DNA from: Longimicrobium sp.
GTDB taxonomy: Bacteria > Gemmatimonadota > Gemmatimonadetes > Longimicrobiales > Longimicrobiaceae
NCBI RefSeq assembly: GCF_035474595.1
Contig: NZ_DATIND010000145.1
Coordinates: 1-51,038, forward strand
DNA: 51,038 nt
Direction: 5' to 3'
Shown: positions 31,411 to 40,447 of the stretch, in pieces
How the letters are laid out: each line of letters starts with the position of its first letter
How positions within the stretch are numbered: position 1 is the stretch's first letter
Program-made: the position numbers and the translations under genes
Notes under the pieces: generated by a model
What the model was told of the DNA's origin: nothing
Databases searched by the model: none
What the model saw: the letters and a program-made list of their open reading frames with translations, nothing else

Positions 31411-34110
31411 ATGCAGTTCATCTTACGTGAATCCGATCTACGGATGCGGCGACGGATCGCGCTCGCGGCGATGGCGGCCGCGCTCGGCGGCGCGGCCGTG
31501 CCGACGCTGGGTGCGATGGGAATGCGGGGGGCGCAGGAGTGCCCCGAGGTCGCCAACCCGCTGGTGGAGCGCGGGTGGACGCTGTACCGCGCCAGCCAGA
31601 TCGACTCGGCGCGCGCGCGGTTCGACGCGGCGCTGCGGCGGTGCCCCACGCACGTCGGCGCGCGCGTGGGCAGCGGCTTCGCCATGCTCCGCGCCGGCGA
31701 CGTCCCCGGCGCGCGGCGGAGCTTCGAGGCCGTCATCGCCGCGGCGCCGCAGAACGTGGACGCGCTGGTCGGCCTCGGGCTGGCCGCGTGGCGGCAGGGC
31801 GACCAGGAGACGTCGCGGAGCGCGTTCACCCGCGTGCGCCGCATCGATCCCAACAACGCCGACGCGCGCGAGTACCTGGCGCGGCTGGGCGAGGCGCCGG
31901 TGGTCGTCCAGCGCGGTCCGCTCGTCATCCCCGACACCATCGTCTACCCCAGCCGCGCGCACGGCGACCGCTTCGAGGTGCGGACGGCGCGCGGGTGGGA
32001 GCCGTTCTACGTGAAGGGCGTGAACCTCGGCGCGGCCACGCCCGGGCATCATCCCAGCGAGTTCCCCGATTCGGCCACGTACGCCCGCTGGATCGCGCAG
32101 ATGGCGGAGATGGGCGCGAACACCGTGCGCGTCTACACCATCCATCCCCCCCACTTCTACCGCGCGCTGTACGCCTGGAACTCGGCGCACCGGGAGAATC
32201 CGCTGTGGATCATCCATGGCGTGTGGACCGAGTTGCCGGAGAACGACGACTTCGCCGACCCGCAGTGGGAGGGGCAGTTCTTCGCGGAGATGCAGCGCGT
32301 GGTCGACCTCCTGCACGGCCGCGCCGACCTCCCGCCGCGCCCCGGCCACTCCAGCGGGCAGTACACGGCCGACGTATCGCCCTGGGTGCTGGCGTGGATC
32401 ATCGGACGCGAGTGGGAGCCGTTCTCGGTGGGCGAGTTCAACGCGCGGCGGCCGAACTATCCCGCGTGGAGCGGGCGCTACCTCACCGTCGCCGGCGGCA
32501 CGCCGATGGACCGCTGGCTGGGGAAGGCGTGCGAGCACATCGTGGAGTACGAGGCGCGCACCTACCACGCGATGCGGCCGGTGGCCTACACCAACTGGCC
32601 CACGCTGGACCCGCTGAAGCACCCGACGGAGACCACGGTCGACGAGGAGATCTCCATCCGCACGCGCCTGGGCGAGCGGGTGGACCGCAAGCCGCTGGAG
32701 TACGACAACGACCGCATCGACCTGGACGCCTCGATCGTGCACCCGACCGCGGCGTACCCGGCGGGCTACTTCGCCAGCTTCCACGCGTATCCGTACTACC
32801 CGGACTTCATGGTGCTGGACCCGGGGTACAACCGCGCGTCGTCCAGCCTGGGGCGCAGCAACTACTTCGGCTACCTGCGCGAATTGAAGGCGCACCACCC
32901 GGGGATGCCGGTCGTCATCAGCGAGTACGGCGTACCGGGGTCGATGGGGAGCGCGCACCTGCAGCCCCAGGGATGGCACCACGGCGGCCACGACGAGGCG
33001 TCGATGGCCGAAGCCGATGCGCGGCTGACCCGCGAGATCGCCGAGAGCGGGATGGCCGGCGGGGCGATCTTCGCGTGGATCGACGAGTGGTTCAAGAAGA
33101 ACTGGATCGTCATCGACTTCGAGATTCCGCTGGAGCGCAACCGCCTCTGGCTGAACCGGCTCGATGCCGAGCAGCACTACGGGATGCTGACCGAGGAGCC
33201 CGGCGAGGTCGTCCGCGGCGCGACGCTGGCCGACCGGGCCTCCGCGTGGGCCGCGCGGCCGGTGCTGTACCGCACGCCGCAGGGCGTGGTGCGCGCCGCA
33301 GTGGACGAGGCGTACCTGTGGGTGGAGGTGGAGACGGCGGACGGCCGCGCGCCCGACGAGCTCTACCTCGGCTTCGACGTGGTGAAGCCCGACGCGGGCG
33401 ACTTCCGCTGGCCCGGCCGCGTCGGCGAGCGGCTGCCGGTGGGGATCGAGTTCGCGCTGCACGCCACGCGCGGCGGCGAGGTGCGGCTGCTGGCCGATCC
33501 CCCGTCGAACCCGTTCGCGATCGACCTGGTGAACCAGATCCCCGGCCAGCCCACGCCGCCGCCGCACATCGACAACCCGCTGCCGGGCTTCTTCTTCGGG
33601 CGCTACCAGTCGCGCTACAACCGGCCGTTCGTCACCCGCGCCAACGACGACGGGGTGTACGACTCGCTGCGCGTGGTCACCAACCGCCGCCGCTTCGGGC
33701 GCGACGGGACGGAGTTCGCCGCCTTCGGCTACGACCGCGGCATCCTGCGCCAGGGCCCGCCGCCGGACGGAAGCTGGGAGATGCTGGACCGCGGCGTCTT
33801 CGAGGTCCGCATCCCCTGGATGCTGCTGAACTTCACCGACCCCAGCGAGCGCCGCGTGCTGCAGGACGCGCCCGGCGCCAACCCGAACGGCGACTTCGGC
33901 ACGGAGACGGTTCCCGGGATCCGCATCGTGGCCGCGGCGCGGTCGGGAAGCCGGTGGACGCAGTGGCCCGCGTCCGGCGGCGCGTCCGCGGTGCCGCTCT
34001 TCACCTGGCCCACGTGGGAGATGCCGCGCTCCCGCGAGCGCATCCGCCCCGTCTTCGGCGCCATGCGCGACGCCTTCCGCACCATGGACCCGCCGGTGAT
34101 GCACCGATGA
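31411..34110 (+). CDS. Exported TPR plus glycoside-hydrolase-like (clan A type) protein
   Basis: About 899 residues. The ATG at 31411 follows GAGAAGGG; ATGs at 31390 and 31444 also precede the signal-like hydrophobic stretch (RRRIALAAMAAALGGAAVP). TPR units cover about 45-145. A TIM-barrel region follows: YVKGVNLGAATPGHHP, MGANTVRVYTIHPPHFY, WIIGREWEPF with Glu334 (likely acid/base) and VVISEYGVPG with Glu505 (likely nucleophile), the layout of clan GH-A enzymes. The C-terminal 300 residues are beta-rich and may bind carbohydrate. Its stop overlaps the next gene (ATGA). By position it corresponds to the periplasmic modifying or trimming enzyme of a synthase-dependent export system. Confidence 0.78.
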   Translation: MQFILRESDLRMRRRIALAAMAAALGGAAVPTLGAMGMRGAQECPEVANPLVERGWTLYRASQIDSARARFDAALRRCPTHVGARVGSGFAMLRAGDVPGARRSFEAVIAAAPQNVDALVGLGLAAWRQGDQETSRSAFTRVRRIDPNNADAREYLARLGEAPVVVQRGPLVIPDTIVYPSRAHGDRFEVRTARGWEPFYVKGVNLGAATPGHHPSEFPDSATYARWIAQMAEMGANTVRVYTIHPPHFYRALYAWNSAHRENPLWIIHGVWTELPENDDFADPQWEGQFFAEMQRVVDLLHGRADLPPRPGHSSGQYTADVSPWVLAWIIGREWEPFSVGEFNARRPNYPAWSGRYLTVAGGTPMDRWLGKACEHIVEYEARTYHAMRPVAYTNWPTLDPLKHPTETTVDEEISIRTRLGERVDRKPLEYDNDRIDLDASIVHPTAAYPAGYFASFHAYPYYPDFMVLDPGYNRASSSLGRSNYFGYLRELKAHHPGMPVVISEYGVPGSMGSAHLQPQGWHHGGHDEASMAEADARLTREIAESGMAGGAIFAWIDEWFKKNWIVIDFEIPLERNRLWLNRLDAEQHYGMLTEEPGEVVRGATLADRASAWAARPVLYRTPQGVVRAAVDEAYLWVEVETADGRAPDELYLGFDVVKPDAGDFRWPGRVGERLPVGIEFALHATRGGEVRLLADPPSNPFAIDLVNQIPGQPTPPPHIDNPLPGFFFGRYQSRYNRPFVTRANDDGVYDSLRVVTNRRRFGRDGTEFAAFGYDRGILRQGPPPDGSWEMLDRGVFEVRIPWMLLNFTDPSERRVLQDAPGANPNGDFGTETVPGIRIVAAARSGSRWTQWPASGGASAVPLFTWPTWEMPRSRERIRPVFGAMRDAFRTMDPPVMHR

Positions 34111-35924
34111 CGAACCGCATGCGCATCTTCCTCCCGCTCTTCGCGTTCCTCACCCTCGCGTGGGCGGCGCCGGCGCGCGCGCAGGACGCGGCCGACCGCG
34201 CGTGGGCCGCGGGGAACGTGGCCGAGGCGGGGCGATTGTACGAGCAGCGCCTGCGCGCGGACAGCAACGACGTGCGCGCGCTGCACCGCGTGGCCCTGGT
34301 CCGCGCGTGGGACGGCAGGTACGACGAGGCGCTGGCGCTGCTCGACCGCGCGCTGCGGCTGACGCCGAGCGACGTGGAGACGCAGGTGGACCGCGCGCGC
34401 GTGCTGGCGTGGAAGGGCGATCCGGCCGGCGCGGTGACGGCGCTGGAGCCGGTGCTGCAGCAGAACCCGGCGTACCTCCCGGCGCTGCAGGCGCGCGCGC
34501 AGTTCCTGTCGTGGGCGGGGGACTTCAACGCGTCGCTGCAGACCTACGGCAGGATCCTGGAGATCGCGCCGGGCGACCGGGCGATCGGGCTGGAGCGGGC
34601 GCGGGTGCTGTCGTGGGCCTCGCGCTTCGCCGCGGCCCGGGCGGCGTACGACTCCATCCTGCGCCGCGACCCGCGCGACCACGACGCGCTGCTGGGGATG
34701 GCGCAGGTGCTGTCGTGGGAGGGAAAGCTGGACTCGGCGGAGGTGGTCTACGGCCGCCTGCTGGAGATCAACGGCAACGACGTGCAGGCGATGCAGGGCC
34801 TCGCGCGGACGGCTGCCTGGCGCGGCGACCTGCTCGCGGCCGAACGGCGCTGGCGGCGCGTCCTCGCCCGCAACCCGGACGATCCGGCGGCGCTGGTCGG
34901 CCTGTCGCAGACGCTGCGGTGGCAGGGGAGGGACGCGGCCGCGCTCGAGGCCGCCCGCCGCGCCATCCGCGCCGCCCCCACGGACCGCGACGCGCGGACG
35001 GAGCTTACCTGGGCGGCCCTGCCGACGCGCCCCGCGGTGGCCCCGGCGTTCACCTATGAGACGGACTCGGACGGGAACCGCATCTCCACGATCTCCTCCA
35101 GCGCCGCCTTCCGCCCCGACCCGCGGGTGGAGGTCCGCGCGGACGCGTACCTCCGCGACGCGCGGCTGGAGGGCTCGGCCACGCCGGACGGCACCTCGAA
35201 GGGCGTGGGACTGGGGATCCGGACGCAGCTGGAGCCCGGCTGGTGGCTCTCGGCGGGCGGCGGCGTCACGCAGACCGACCGCGCGGGCGAGGACACGCGG
35301 GCCAGCTGGCGCGCGGCGGTCTCGTCTCCCGGCCGCTATCCGGTGACGGCCACGCTGGCGTACAACCGCACGCCGCTGGACGCCACCGCGCTCCTCATCC
35401 AGCGCGAGGTGGACGTGGACGAGCTGACGCTCTCGGCCGGCTTCGTTCCCGCGCAGGGGTGGGCGATCAGCGCGGGCGGCGGCGGCGCGGACTTCCACGG
35501 CCGCGTGTCGGGCGAGACGAACCGGCGCACGAACGGCAACGTCGCCGTGACGCGGCGGCTGGCGCGCTTCTTCACGCTGGGTGCGGCGGGGCGGGCGTTC
35601 GGGTTCGACCAGGACCTGAACGACGGCTACTTCGACCCCGACCTGTACTGGATCGGCGAGGCGCTGGGCCGCTTCGGGCGCGAGTGGCGGCACGTGGGCG
35701 TGAGCGCGGAGGTGGCGCCCGGCATTCAGCAGGTCCGCACCGGCGGCGACCGCAGCGCGACGCTGCGCGCCAGCGGCGGCCTGAGCTACACCGTGGCCCC
35801 CGGCCGCCGCATCGGCGTCTCCGCCGGCTACGCCAACGCCGGCCTCCAGCGCCTCTCGCCCACCGACACAGGCGGCGGCTACCGCTACACGGCCGTCAGC
35901 GTGAGCGCCAACTGGGCGTTTTGA
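34107..35924 (+). CDS. TPR plus outer-membrane beta-barrel protein (YaiO/PgaA-like exporter)
   Basis: 605 residues. Signal peptide MRIFLPLFAFLTLAWAAPARAQ; about eight TPR motifs from 25 to 310 (NDVRALHRVALVRAWDGRYDEAL, DVETQVDRARVLAWKGDPAGAV and onward); then a barrel of alternating strands from about 325 to the end, closing with the aromatic C-terminal pattern SANWAF expected by the BAM machinery. The barrel resembles the YaiO family, and the TPR-barrel layout is that of PgaA, BcsC and AlgK/E. It should form the outer-membrane pore for a polysaccharide, with the TPR part in the periplasm. Last gene of the operon; TTGACA overlaps its stop. Confidence 0.82.
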   Translation: MTNRMRIFLPLFAFLTLAWAAPARAQDAADRAWAAGNVAEAGRLYEQRLRADSNDVRALHRVALVRAWDGRYDEALALLDRALRLTPSDVETQVDRARVLAWKGDPAGAVTALEPVLQQNPAYLPALQARAQFLSWAGDFNASLQTYGRILEIAPGDRAIGLERARVLSWASRFAAARAAYDSILRRDPRDHDALLGMAQVLSWEGKLDSAEVVYGRLLEINGNDVQAMQGLARTAAWRGDLLAAERRWRRVLARNPDDPAALVGLSQTLRWQGRDAAALEAARRAIRAAPTDRDARTELTWAALPTRPAVAPAFTYETDSDGNRISTISSSAAFRPDPRVEVRADAYLRDARLEGSATPDGTSKGVGLGIRTQLEPGWWLSAGGGVTQTDRAGEDTRASWRAAVSSPGRYPVTATLAYNRTPLDATALLIQREVDVDELTLSAGFVPAQGWAISAGGGGADFHGRVSGETNRRTNGNVAVTRRLARFFTLGAAGRAFGFDQDLNDGYFDPDLYWIGEALGRFGREWRHVGVSAEVAPGIQQVRTGGDRSATLRASGGLSYTVAPGRRIGVSAGYANAGLQRLSPTDTGGGYRYTAVSVSANWAF

Positions 35925-35989
35925 CAGGCTTGTGTGCTCGCTAGTTGCTGCGTATCGTCCGATGGATATTTATCTGGAGTCACAATTTC

Positions 35990-36688
35990 ATGAGCGAAGA
36001 CAACCACTGGCTTCGAAATTACGTTGTTGCGCCGCTGGTCGTGGCTATTATCGCGGCGGTATTCACGTACTACCTCACTTCGCGCGGAAAAGAAAAGGCC
36101 GAACTTAGCTATCGAATAGACACACCTAGTGAATTCCTGTCCCAGCGGATTCAGGGGCTGCGGGTCGTCCTTGGTACAAACGCGGTTTCCTTTCCGGTGC
36201 TCTATCGTGTGACCGTATGGAATTCTGGAGATGTGACCATCAAGGACATTCCGGTGAGCCTCGTGTTTCGGGAACGTGATTCAGCTTTCTCAATTCTTGT
36301 CGTCCAGCATCAGACGGTACCAGCGTTCGAGTTCGGGCCGATTCGGGACACAACTGCTGAAGCGATCCCGTCAGGATTTCAAGCTCGACGCTTCGTCTAT
36401 TCACAACTGGATCCACGCGATCTCGATCATATCTCGATTCTGACTGATGGCCGTGGAGAGCTGGCTATTTACGCAAAAGGCCGTGGAACCCATGTGTCGG
36501 TTGTAAACCAGACGAACCGAAGACCCAGCATCATCCTGTTCGCAGTTGTTGCGATGCTTCTTTCGATTGCCGCAACGCTGTTGCCGAAAGCTGCCCGGCT
36601 GGTACCCGTGTGGAAACCGCAATTCCGAGTGATCAGAGTGATCGACACGGAGGAGCTGGAGCGAAAAGAGCCGCCCCGATCTCAATGA
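35990..36688 (+). CDS. Two-helix membrane protein of lower GC content
   Basis: 232 residues from ATG 35990 with GGAG ten bases upstream. One transmembrane helix near the N-terminus (NYVVAPLVVAIIAAVFTYYL) and one near residue 180-197 (SIILFAVVAMLLSIAATLL) enclose a beta-rich domain (ELSYRIDTPSEFLSQRI, LYRVTVWNSGDVTIKDIPVSLVF, HISILTDGRGELAIYAKG). I do not recognize the family. Base use is plainly different from the neighbours, with many A/T third positions, so recent acquisition is likely. The stop codon lies in the loop of the terminator hairpin. Similar two-helix proteins occur near defence genes, but no such context is visible here. Confidence 0.65.
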   Translation: MSEDNHWLRNYVVAPLVVAIIAAVFTYYLTSRGKEKAELSYRIDTPSEFLSQRIQGLRVVLGTNAVSFPVLYRVTVWNSGDVTIKDIPVSLVFRERDSAFSILVVQHQTVPAFEFGPIRDTTAEAIPSGFQARRFVYSQLDPRDLDHISILTDGRGELAIYAKGRGTHVSVVNQTNRRPSIILFAVVAMLLSIAATLLPKAARLVPVWKPQFRVIRVIDTEELERKEPPRSQ

Positions 36689-36702
36689 TCGGGGCGGCTC
36701 TT
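36666..36702. terminator. Perfect 16-bp bidirectional terminator
   Basis: AAGAGCCGCCCCGATC (36666-36681), loop TCAAT, GATCGGGGCGGCTCTT (36687-36702). The upstream gene's TGA (36686-36688) straddles the loop, so its last codons form the stem. It serves both that gene and the convergent csp gene. Confidence 0.9.
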
Positions 36703-36733
36703 CAGTTCGTCGGACCGTCAGGTCCGCGAGGGC

Positions 36734-36943
36734 TTAGCCCAGGCGGGTGACGTTCTCGGCGGCGGGGCCCTTCTGGCCCTGCACGACGTCGAACTCCACG
36801 CGCTCGCCCTCCGCCAGCGAGCGGAAGCCGCTGCCCTGGATGGCGCTGTGGTGCACGAAGCAGTCCTTCGAGCCGTCCTCGGGAGTGATGAACCCGAAGC
36901 CCTTGGTGTCGTTGAACCACTTCACGGTGCCGGTGGTACGCAT
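36734..36943 (-). CDS. Cold-shock protein
   Basis: 69 residues, the standard size. RNP motifs are intact: [17 protein letters not shown] and [14 protein letters not shown]; the end is [21 protein letters not shown]. Cold-shock proteins bind single-stranded RNA and DNA and melt mRNA structure. The ATG at 36943 follows AAGGAG with a 7-bp gap; a longer frame to 37036 would add an unrelated extension. The gene lies between a terminator upstream (37042-37088, minus strand) and the bidirectional terminator downstream, so it is an independent unit with a leader that cannot exceed about 100 nt. Confidence 0.95.
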   Translation of the reverse strand: MRTTGTVKWFNDTKGFGFITPEDGSKDCFVHHSAIQGSGFRSLAEGERVEFDVVQGQKGPAAENVTRLG

Positions 36944-37041
36944 TCCGAAACTCCTTGCATTGGTGTAGACTGCCGAGGCCCGGGAAATCCGTACCAGCCG
37001 ACTGTCTCCTAAGCGGGCAAATTCGCCCCCCGCCACAGGCG

Positions 37042-37088
37042 CGCGAAAAACAGAAAAGGACCGGGACGATTGAAGCGTCCAGGTCCTT
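37042..37088 (-). terminator. Rho-independent terminator (minus strand)
   Basis: Plus-strand arms AAGGACC-g-GGACG (37056-37068) and CGTCC-a-GGTCCTT (37076-37088) form a 12-bp stem with one mismatch; on the minus strand TTTTCTGTTTTT follows. It faces transcription coming from the flippase gene. 37089-37480 holds no gene, only repeat elements. Confidence 0.8.
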
Positions 37089-37283
37089 AGGGCACACTGG
37101 CCCGGGCTGAATCGTACGCCCGGTGTTCTTCGCTGCTCACCAATCTAGCGGCATCGTCAGGATTTGTCCACCCCCTTGCGTGGGACGATCTCCCGACACG
37201 CCTCGGATCGCCTCGCCCGGCCATCTTCCGAATCTCCCAACTCTCTGCTGCAACCGGCGATGGGTCCTCCGACCCGCCCGCCA

Positions 37284-37385
37284 CGCCGGCCCCTCACCGG
37301 CGGCTGAAGCCGCAGCAACAACCACGGGAAGCCTCGCAAACCGCGCGAGGCTGATCCGCTCGGGATCTGGCATCCCCGCGAATCC
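37284..37385 (-). repeat. Family A paired-hairpin element, copy 2
   Basis: In minus orientation: hairpin 2 GCGGCT-GA-AGCCGC (37300-37313), then GTTGTTGC in complement, then the AGCCTCGC/GCGAGGCT hairpin (37330-37352). Confidence 0.75.
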
Positions 37386-37402
37386 CACCCGATCGCACCG
37401 AT

Positions 37403-37459
37403 GCCCGGGGAGCAGTCCCGCAGGGACTTCGTGCTGTTGTTGCCGCGAATTCCATTCGC
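37403..37459 (+). repeat. Family B paired-hairpin element, copy 2
   Basis: AGTCCC-GCA-GGGACT (37414-37428), linker TCGTGCTGTTGTTGCC, then GCGAAT-TCC-ATTCGC (37445-37459). Confidence 0.75.
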
Positions 37460-37480
37460 CTTCCCAGCCTCCGCACGCTG

Positions 37481-39136
37481 CTACGCCGTCGCCGGCTTGC
37501 GGCCGACGGGGATCAGGCGCCGCATGGCCTTCCACTCGCCCGCGCGGAAGAAGCGGGTGAGCACGAGCAGGGCGGGGAAGGCCACCACCAGCAGCAGCTT
37601 CACCCCGATCGACCGGCCCTCCGTGGGCCCCCACCCGTGCGTGGCCAGCCACTGGTCCGCGAAGTAGAGCGCGGCCACGATCGCCGCCAGGTGCGCCAGC
37701 CGCGCCCACTCCCAGGGCACCGGGTACACGCGGTTGCTCTGCCACGCGCCCAGCGCCGCCATCAGCGCGTAGCTGGCCGGCGTGGCCCACGCCACCGCCA
37801 CCATCGAGTGCCGCGCCGCGACCACGCAGATGGCGATGTTGATGGCCGCGCCGGCGCCCGCGATCCACGGCAGGATCCCCGTCTTCTTCTCGATGTACAG
37901 CCCCGCCGTGACCACCGCGTACATGGCGCTGAACACGTACCCCAGAAGGATGATGGGAACGATGGAGAGCCCCAGCCAGTACGCCGGCGAGCTGGCGATG
38001 TGGCGGATCTTGGGGATTCCGGCCAGCGTGGGGATGAAGAGCGCCAGGCCCAGGAACGCGAACGCGCAGAGCAGCATCACCGACGTCAGCACGCGCGTGA
38101 ACAGGTGCGGCGCGTCGCGGTCGCGGCCGTGCTGCAGCGAGAAGGGCGTCCACGCCATGCGGAACATCTGCGCCAGCAGGAGCATGGCCACGCCCAGCTT
38201 GTAGTTGAAGTTGTAGATCCCCAGCACGTCCTTGGTGGCCATCCCGTACACCGCCTTCGAGACGCTGTCCGGGAGGAGGTTCAGCACCAGCCGGTCGCCG
38301 TTCTCCACGATCATCACCGCGAACATGGCGGGCATGATGGGGAGCGCGTACGTCCACAGCGGCTTCCAGTTCACCCCGCGCAGCAGGCGCGGGCGGAAGA
38401 GCCGCGCGATCTCGCTGGTGAAGAGCGCGAGGACCACCAGGTTGGCGACCAGGTTGGCCAGGAAGATGGCGCTGATCCCCCAGTGCAGGAACGCGATCAG
38501 GATCACGTTCAGCACGATGCTGACGGCCACGAAGAGCAGCCGCAGCACGGCGTACCGCTTGGCGCGCCCGGTCATCCGCAGGTGCGCGTAGGGGACGGCG
38601 ATCAGCGCGTCGGTGTAGACGATGCCGATCAGGTACAGGAACCCGTCGGCCGGCAGCTTCATGCCGTGCGACAGCCAGCGCGACCCCAGCGCGCCCACCA
38701 GCAGCGCCGCCGCCCCGGCGACCGCCACGATGCCGAAGGGCATGCTGAACGCGCGCTGCCGCTCTTCCAGCGGTTTGTCCTTCACCGCGGCGGCGCTGCG
38801 CATGTAGGCCACGTCCATCCCCAGCAGGAAGACGATGGAGAGCATGGGCGCGTAGGTGTAGACCGCGCTCTGCACCCCGTTGGCCGCGGGGGGGAAGTAG
38901 GCGACGTACAGGAACTGCAGCGCGTAGCTCAGGAAGCGGCCGAACACGGAGCTGAGGCCGTAGATCAGCGACTCGCTCCCCAGCCGCTTCAGCTTGCTGG
39001 CGAAGCCGCCGCCGCTGGCGCCGGTGATGGGCGCGCCCGGCGCGCCGCCCTCGATGGGCGACTGCGTGTCGCCCGCCTCGGGGCGGGGCATCAGCAGCGT
39101 CTCGTCGTCGTCCCGCTCGATATCCTGGGCGCTCAT
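37481..39136 (-). CDS. Polysaccharide flippase / O-antigen transporter-like protein (MOP superfamily)
   Basis: 551 residues with about 14 predicted transmembrane helices, starting ESLIYGLSSVFGRFLSYALQFLYVAYF after a 50-residue polar N-terminus and ending RLIPVGRKPATA. The size, the helix number and conserved early text (GLSSVFGRFL, PLWTYALPIMPAMFA) fit Wzx-type flippases of the MOP superfamily, which move lipid-linked sugars across the inner membrane. The ATG at 39136 is the first that precedes the polar stretch. No glycosyltransferase cluster adjoins it, but polysaccharide genes lie on both sides at a distance (synthase operon; heptose kinase, phosphomannomutase). Minus strand, apparently alone, ending before family A/B elements. 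Confidence 0.82.
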   Translation of the reverse strand: MSAQDIERDDDETLLMPRPEAGDTQSPIEGGAPGAPITGASGGGFASKLKRLGSESLIYGLSSVFGRFLSYALQFLYVAYFPPAANGVQSAVYTYAPMLSIVFLLGMDVAYMRSAAAVKDKPLEERQRAFSMPFGIVAVAGAAALLVGALGSRWLSHGMKLPADGFLYLIGIVYTDALIAVPYAHLRMTGRAKRYAVLRLLFVAVSIVLNVILIAFLHWGISAIFLANLVANLVVLALFTSEIARLFRPRLLRGVNWKPLWTYALPIMPAMFAVMIVENGDRLVLNLLPDSVSKAVYGMATKDVLGIYNFNYKLGVAMLLLAQMFRMAWTPFSLQHGRDRDAPHLFTRVLTSVMLLCAFAFLGLALFIPTLAGIPKIRHIASSPAYWLGLSIVPIILLGYVFSAMYAVVTAGLYIEKKTGILPWIAGAGAAINIAICVVAARHSMVAVAWATPASYALMAALGAWQSNRVYPVPWEWARLAHLAAIVAALYFADQWLATHGWGPTEGRSIGVKLLLVVAFPALLVLTRFFRAGEWKAMRRLIPVGRKPATA

Positions 39137-39324
39137 CGTCTTTCGTGAAAACGCGGGCGGGGATCGGGCACCGCGCCGCGGCTCGTGCGTAGGGGGATCC
39201 GCATCACCCTGCGGCCTCAGGCAAACCGGGGGCCGCGCCGCCGAACCATGCGCACGCCGCGCCCAGCGGGCAGCGGTGGGAGGCCGGCAGGGTGGCGTCG
39301 GCGGCCGCATAGCCACGGGAGCTG

Positions 39325-39478
39325 CCCCCGTCACCGGCGGCTGAAGCCGCAGCAACAACTACGGGAAGCCTCGCAAACGGCGCGAGGCTGTTCGGGTCGA
39401 AAGCTGGTTCCGGCTCCGGAGGACGCCTCCCTATCATCCATCGTGGTCGCGCGCGGCGCGGTGTTCGACTCAGGATGA
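39325..39478 (-). repeat. Family A element, long copy 3
   Basis: Hairpin 2 at 39337-39350, hairpin 1 at 39367-39389, and an outer block to 39478 containing TCATCCTGAGTCGAACACCG in minus orientation. The outer block is shared with copy 4 at 50870, so the full element is about 150 bp. Confidence 0.7.
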
Positions 39479-39515
39479 AATCGCTCGCGGCATCAGCGCG
39501 GTGCCTCCGGGATGC

Positions 39516-39575
39516 CGGGGGAGCAGTCCCGCAGGGACTTTGTGCTGCTGTTGCCGCGAATTTATTTTTATTCGC
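39516..39575 (+). repeat. Family B paired-hairpin element, copy 3
   Basis: AGTCCC-GCA-GGGACT (39525-39539), linker TTGTGCTGCTGTTGCC, then GCGAAT with a T-rich 8-nt loop and ATTCGC (39556-39575). Together with family A copy 3 it fills most of the 474-bp gap 39137-39610, in which I see no gene. Confidence 0.75.
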
Positions 39576-39610
39576 CTTCCCAACTCTTTCCCACGCCTCC
39601 GCCCGCGAGG

Positions 39611-40447
39611 TCAGCGCGCGGGCTCCCACGAGATCAGACGCTCCTCGCTCGCGGGCGCGTCGCCCAGCGTGCGGATGCGCACGGCGGCGCCGAGCGCGGG
39701 GGCGTAGTGCACCTCGAAGTGCTCGTCCTCGTCCTCGCTCGTCACCTTCACGTCGATCACGTACACGGGGCCCGGCACCGCCGGTTCCGAGGCCGTGTAA
39801 TCCCCCTCCATCCCGGTCACCACGAGCTCGTACCCGTCGCCGCCGGCCTGGCCGCGCGCCCAACCGGCCACCTCCACGCCGCCGCTCTCCACCGTGCGGA
39901 AGGTCAGCCGGTTGCCCACCGCGAGCGGAAACAGCCGCCCCTGCGCGCCGGTGACCGCCAGCACGCGGGTGTCGGCCGAGGCGCGGCGCGTGTCGGCCGA
40001 GCCGGTGGCCATCGTGTAGCTCCACGCGTCGCGGAACAGGTCCAGTGCGCCGCCGAGCTGCTGGTCCATGACGGTGCGCAGCTGCGGCATGGGCCCGCCC
40101 GGGAGCTCCATCTCCATCACGGCGCTGTCCCGGACCACCGAGCGCCAGCCGCTGCCCTCGCGCACGGTGTAGAGGTGCTCGCGTGTCCGCATCCCGTTCA
40201 GCTCCAGGAAATCCGCGCGGCGCATGCTCCGGAAGGCCGGCTTCGGCGCGGCGCCGAAGAGCGCCTCCTCGCCGGCGGCGGCACCGCCCTTGGCCGTCGC
40301 GGGCGCGGCGGCGGGGGCGGGCGCGGGGAGGGCGGCGGACGGATCGGCGGCCGGAATCGCGAGCCGCGGCACCTTGCCGGACACCGCGAACGCCGCGCCG
40401 CCGGTGACGATCGCCCCAGCGATGAGAAGGTCGAGCGTTTTGCGCAT
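39611..40447 (-). CDS. Exported beta-rich protein of unknown function
   Basis: 278 residues from ATG 40447. A hydrophobic N-terminus (LDLLIAGAIVTGGAAFAVSG) gives a signal peptide or anchor. A Pro/Ala-rich linker (about 35-60) follows, then a beta-rich domain: FLELNGMRTREHLYTVREG, VVRDSAVMEMELPGG, LDLFRDAWSYTMATG, RLFPLAVGNRLTFRTVESGG and DYTASEPAVPGPVYVIDVKV. The layout (a mid-domain PLxVG strand and a C-terminal VYVIDVKV strand) recalls DUF3108-like periplasmic proteins, as does the gene at 4855, but I could not confirm homology. It is divergent from the heptose kinase gene and has no operon partner. Confidence 0.65.
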   Translation of the reverse strand: MRKTLDLLIAGAIVTGGAAFAVSGKVPRLAIPAADPSAALPAPAPAAAPATAKGGAAAGEEALFGAAPKPAFRSMRRADFLELNGMRTREHLYTVREGSGWRSVVRDSAVMEMELPGGPMPQLRTVMDQQLGGALDLFRDAWSYTMATGSADTRRASADTRVLAVTGAQGRLFPLAVGNRLTFRTVESGGVEVAGWARGQAGGDGYELVVTGMEGDYTASEPAVPGPVYVIDVKVTSEDEDEHFEVHYAPALGAAVRIRTLGDAPASEERLISWEPAR

